A stretch of 64,000 nucleotides of DNA. It comes from Gammaproteobacteria bacterium. GTDB lineage: Bacteria > Pseudomonadota > Gammaproteobacteria > Pseudomonadales > Halieaceae. The translations under genes and the position numbers were made by a program. The DNA lies in NCBI GenBank assembly GCA_030433415.1, contig JAUIMF010000007.1:1-64000 (forward strand), in the 5' to 3' direction. The notes beneath the pieces are model-generated. The model was not told the DNA's origin. It worked only from the letters and a program-made list of their open reading frames with translations, and did not search any database. Below are positions 61,639 through 64,000 of the stretch, piece by piece (position 1 is the stretch's first letter; each line of letters begins with the position of its first letter).

Positions 61639-62724
61639 ATGACAACAAATGCGGAATACGGTATCGAGGGCAACACCTTCCCGCGGGGATGGTTTGTGAT
61701 TGCCGAGGCCAGCGAACTGGGCAAAGAGCCACTGCCCCTGCGCTTTTTTGGCAAGGACTTCGCGCTGTACCGCGGCGAAAGCGGTCGCGTTGTGCTGCTC
61801 GACGCCTACTGTTCCCACATGGGTACCCACCTGGCGGGGGCCAGCAGCGCCAGCCTGGCCATCGAAGGCAAGCAGATCGAGGGCGATTCCATTCGCTGCC
61901 CCTACCACGGCTGGCGCTTTGACCCTGATGGCGTACTCGATGACATCCCGTACCACGAAGGCCCCTGCCCCTCCAAAGGCAACCTCCGATCCTACCCGGT
62001 ACGCGAGGTCATGGGCTGCATCATGATGTGGCACGACCCGGAATTCGGCGAGCCCGAGTTCGAGCCCCCGACGCTCGCAGAATGGGATGACCCCCAGTGG
62101 GTGAAATGGGGCCCCCTGGATCATCTGGGTAAGCTCGATATTCACCCCATCGAAATCGTCGACAACATGGCGGACGCGCGTCACCTGGGTCCCACGCACG
62201 GCGCGCCGTGTGAGTATTTCGAGAACGAGTGGAACAACCACGTCTACATGCAGCGCCAGGGGGGCTTCCACAAGGGCTACCAGGCCATGCTGCGCTCGCG
62301 CACCTGGTATACCGGGCCGGGCGTGCTGCTGTCGCGCCAGGTATTTGGTGACATAAAGACCATCGAACTGATTGCCAACACGCCGGTGGATGAAGGAACC
62401 GTACAGGTCTGGCACGGCGCCCTCTATCGGGCACCGGCGCTCCCAATTACCGATGAGGATCGCGCCGCAGCCCGGGAAGTGCAGGCCGGCGCTCTGCAGG
62501 CCTTCAGCTCGGACTTCGAGATCTGGAAGAACAAACGTGCGGCGACCAGCATTCTCGCTGTGCGCAACGACGGCCGCTTCAGTCAGGGACGAACTTGGTA
62601 CAAGCAGTTCTATGCGGCGAAGGATCAGCTACCGGCGATTCGGGAGCGGCTGAACGGCAAAATCACACTCGGTGACCTGCCGCCCCCGCCTGCGGAACAC
62701 ATCGAGTTCGAAGAGACTTTCTAG
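61639..62724 (+). CDS. Rieske non-heme iron oxygenase, KshA-like
   Basis: A 361-residue oxygenase. Rieske ligands are Cys58-x-His60 (CSHMGTHL) and Cys87-x2-His90 (CPYHGWRF). The mononuclear iron site is Asp179-x2-His182-x4-His187 in VDNMADARHLGPTHG, the same spacing as the KshA Asp/His/His triad. KshA-type details such as the late EIWKNK and WYKQFY segments are present. KshA plus a ferredoxin reductase (KshB) 9-alpha-hydroxylates 3-ketosteroids to break ring B. KshB is not adjacent; an alternative is another steroid or cholesterol oxygenase (Neverland/DAF-36 relatives). Confidence 0.87.
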   Translation: MTTNAEYGIEGNTFPRGWFVIAEASELGKEPLPLRFFGKDFALYRGESGRVVLLDAYCSHMGTHLAGASSASLAIEGKQIEGDSIRCPYHGWRFDPDGVLDDIPYHEGPCPSKGNLRSYPVREVMGCIMMWHDPEFGEPEFEPPTLAEWDDPQWVKWGPLDHLGKLDIHPIEIVDNMADARHLGPTHGAPCEYFENEWNNHVYMQRQGGFHKGYQAMLRSRTWYTGPGVLLSRQVFGDIKTIELIANTPVDEGTVQVWHGALYRAPALPITDEDRAAAREVQAGALQAFSSDFEIWKNKRAATSILAVRNDGRFSQGRTWYKQFYAAKDQLPAIRERLNGKITLGDLPPPPAEHIEFEETF

Positions 62725-62792
62725 GGATAAGGTAAATACCCGGCCCCGGTACGTTTCAAATGCGAGACGTCTCGGGGCATAGCAACAAGAGG

Positions 62793-64000
62793 CTAGGCCA
62801 GCTTCACCGCGAGCTCGGCGGCGGATTCGATGGCACCCTCGATGTAACCAACGCCATTGGCATCACCGATGCTGTGCACCGACAGGCCCGCGCCCTGCAA
62901 CGCCTCGGCAAGGCTCAGATCGCCCATCGCTCCCTGGGCCACGATCACGTTCCCGGCCCCGACACGACGGCGCTGGCCACGAAAGTTGCGATAACTGACC
63001 GCGCCATCGTCAATGGCAATCTCGGTGGCGCGGTTGATTAACGTCACGCCAAGCGCTGCGAGCTCTCTGAGCAGGCGCATGCGGCGCACAAGATACAGAC
63101 CCTTGCCCGGGCGATTCGCCTCGTCGATCACCGTCACATTGCGACCACGGTGAGCGAGGTATTCGGCCAGCTCCAGCCCTACCAGCTCTGCGCCGATAAC
63201 GACAATATCTTTCTTCAGCGGCATCCAGGCCCGGGAGACCTGGCGCACGATGTGTGGCTGCCTGCCCAGGCGCGTGACATTGCCCATCCAGGCCATGCCC
63301 CGGGTAAAACGACTGGTTTTGCGCGCCAGTCCTGGGTTGGATTCTCCGGCCACCAGAGCACGCATTTCGTCGCCACTGAACACAAAGTCACGATTGCTGC
63401 CCGGTATATCCGGCATATCGCGCCGGGCTCCCGTCGCGACGATCACCTCGTCGGGCGCGAGGTCACGCACCAGCGCGACTGTGGCTTCGGTAGACAAGCG
63501 CACGTCGACGGTGGAGCGCGTAAGCTCGCTGCGCAGCCAGTCCAGCAATTTCAGGTTGGCGGGATAGGCGATGCCCGCAAAGGGTAGCGTACCGCCAAGC
63601 CGGTCGCCGGCCTCCAGCAGGGTCACGCGGTGGCCCTGCTGGCTCAGGCGCAGCGCGGCTTCCATGCCCGCGGGACCGCCGCCAACAACTACCATGTGTC
63701 GCGACTTGCTGGTGGCCACCAGCGCGCGTTCGCGCTCAAAACCGGTCTCTGGGTTGACCGCACACTTGATGTCGCGCTTGAGATAGATCTGGCTGGCGCA
63801 GCAGTAGCAGTACACGCAGGGGCGAATACGGTCCGCCGCACCCTGGGCGAGTTTGTGCGGCAGGTCGGGGTCCGCAAGCAGTTTGCGACCCATGGCCAGA
63901 AAATCGAACTGGCCTTTTTTCAGGCCTTTCTCGGCGACATCGGGCTCAACGCGTCCGGTGGCAATCACCGGAATCGTGACAGCCTCGCGAATCGCCGCTG
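62793..64000 (-). CDS. NADH:flavin oxidoreductase with FAD/NAD(P) domains (2,4-dienoyl-CoA reductase / BaiCD-like), 5' truncated
   Basis: The frame is open to the window edge, so the N-terminal TIM barrel is missing; only its end (VTIPVIATGRV, DFLAMGRKLLADPDL) is seen. It is followed by an Fe-S cysteine cluster CVYCYCC with a further Cys about 12 residues later, an FAD domain (MVVVGGGPAGMEAA), and a second NAD loop (DIVVIGAELVGLELA). This is the FadH/BaiCD/BaiH layout, which reduces dienoyl-CoA or 3-oxo-delta-4/delta-6 bile acids. The C-terminus ends SIGDANGVGYIEGAIESAAELAV. Convergent with the KshA-like gene (68 nt). A steroid role is inferred from context. Confidence 0.88.
   Translation of the reverse strand, partial: AAIREAVTIPVIATGRVEPDVAEKGLKKGQFDFLAMGRKLLADPDLPHKLAQGAADRIRPCVYCYCCASQIYLKRDIKCAVNPETGFERERALVATSKSRHMVVVGGGPAGMEAALRLSQQGHRVTLLEAGDRLGGTLPFAGIAYPANLKLLDWLRSELTRSTVDVRLSTEATVALVRDLAPDEVIVATGARRDMPDIPGSNRDFVFSGDEMRALVAGESNPGLARKTSRFTRGMAWMGNVTRLGRQPHIVRQVSRAWMPLKKDIVVIGAELVGLELAEYLAHRGRNVTVIDEANRPGKGLYLVRRMRLLRELAALGVTLINRATEIAIDDGAVSYRNFRGQRRRVGAGNVIVAQGAMGDLSLAEALQGAGLSVHSIGDANGVGYIEGAIESAAELAVKLA

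Overview
The window is GC-rich, densely coding DNA with short intergenic gaps and no rRNA, tRNA, CRISPR array or insertion sequence that I can see. A TonB-dependent receptor, lipoproteins, a PlsB-type acyltransferase, a wax-ester synthase and Shine-Dalgarno-led operons point to a Gram-negative proteobacterium. A marine, steroid-degrading gammaproteobacterium of the Halieaceae/Spongiibacteraceae kind is my best guess; this is inference, since no marker gene is present.

Layout. 1-8.6 kb is mixed: a PYROXD2-like oxidoreductase cut by the window edge, a methyltransferase/ATP-grasp pair, an exported protein, an APS-reductase-like gene paired with a sugar-nucleotide-epimerase-like gene, a Spinster-type MFS carrier, a rhodanese lipoprotein and a ferritin-like metal-dependent hydrolase. 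8.6-15 kb has a SerA-like dehydrogenase with a possible tiny coupled membrane ORF, an orphan Wzz-like co-polymerase, a thiolase, a steroid-5-alpha-reductase-family membrane enzyme and a LuxR-type regulator. 15-22.7 kb is a lipid-synthesis/storage block (PlsB-like, HAD-PlsC fusion, patatin, wax ester synthase/DGAT, atypical SDR); three of its proteins carry polybasic C-terminal tails.

22.7-63 kb is a large steroid-type catabolic region arranged as several operons. Operon A (30799 to 22684, minus) encodes two acyl-CoA dehydrogenase (ACAD) alpha/beta pairs, a DUF35 protein plus Ltp2-like aldolase, a ChsB1-like SDR and an IpdF-like SDR. Operon B (38452 to 32318, minus) encodes a KstD-like flavoprotein, a MaoC hydratase, a FadA5-like thiolase, a ChsB1-like SDR, a class II aldolase and a TauD-like dioxygenase. 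A third ACAD pair, an MFS carrier, a second KstD-like flavoprotein and a ChsH2/ChsH1-type fused hydratase follow, then a TonB receptor. An HsdA-like 3-alpha-hydroxysteroid dehydrogenase, an HsaB/C1-type flavin reductase fused to a MarR-like domain, an acyl-CoA synthetase, a KshA-like Rieske oxygenase and two Old-Yellow-Enzyme-type reductases fit the same theme. A sulfotransferase/DUF1214/SDR operon and a frameshifted second DUF1214 gene are embedded in it.

How they could work together: outer-membrane uptake, CoA activation, ACAD/ChsH/ChsB1/FadA5 beta-oxidation of the side chain, retro-aldol removal of the last side-chain carbons by Ltp2-DUF35, and redox and oxygenation of rings A/B by HsdA, KstD, KshA and OYE enzymes. 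The meta-cleavage enzymes (HsaC, HsaD), IpdAB and EchA20 are not in the window. Several perfect inverted repeats lie in the promoters of the catabolic operons and are candidate operators.
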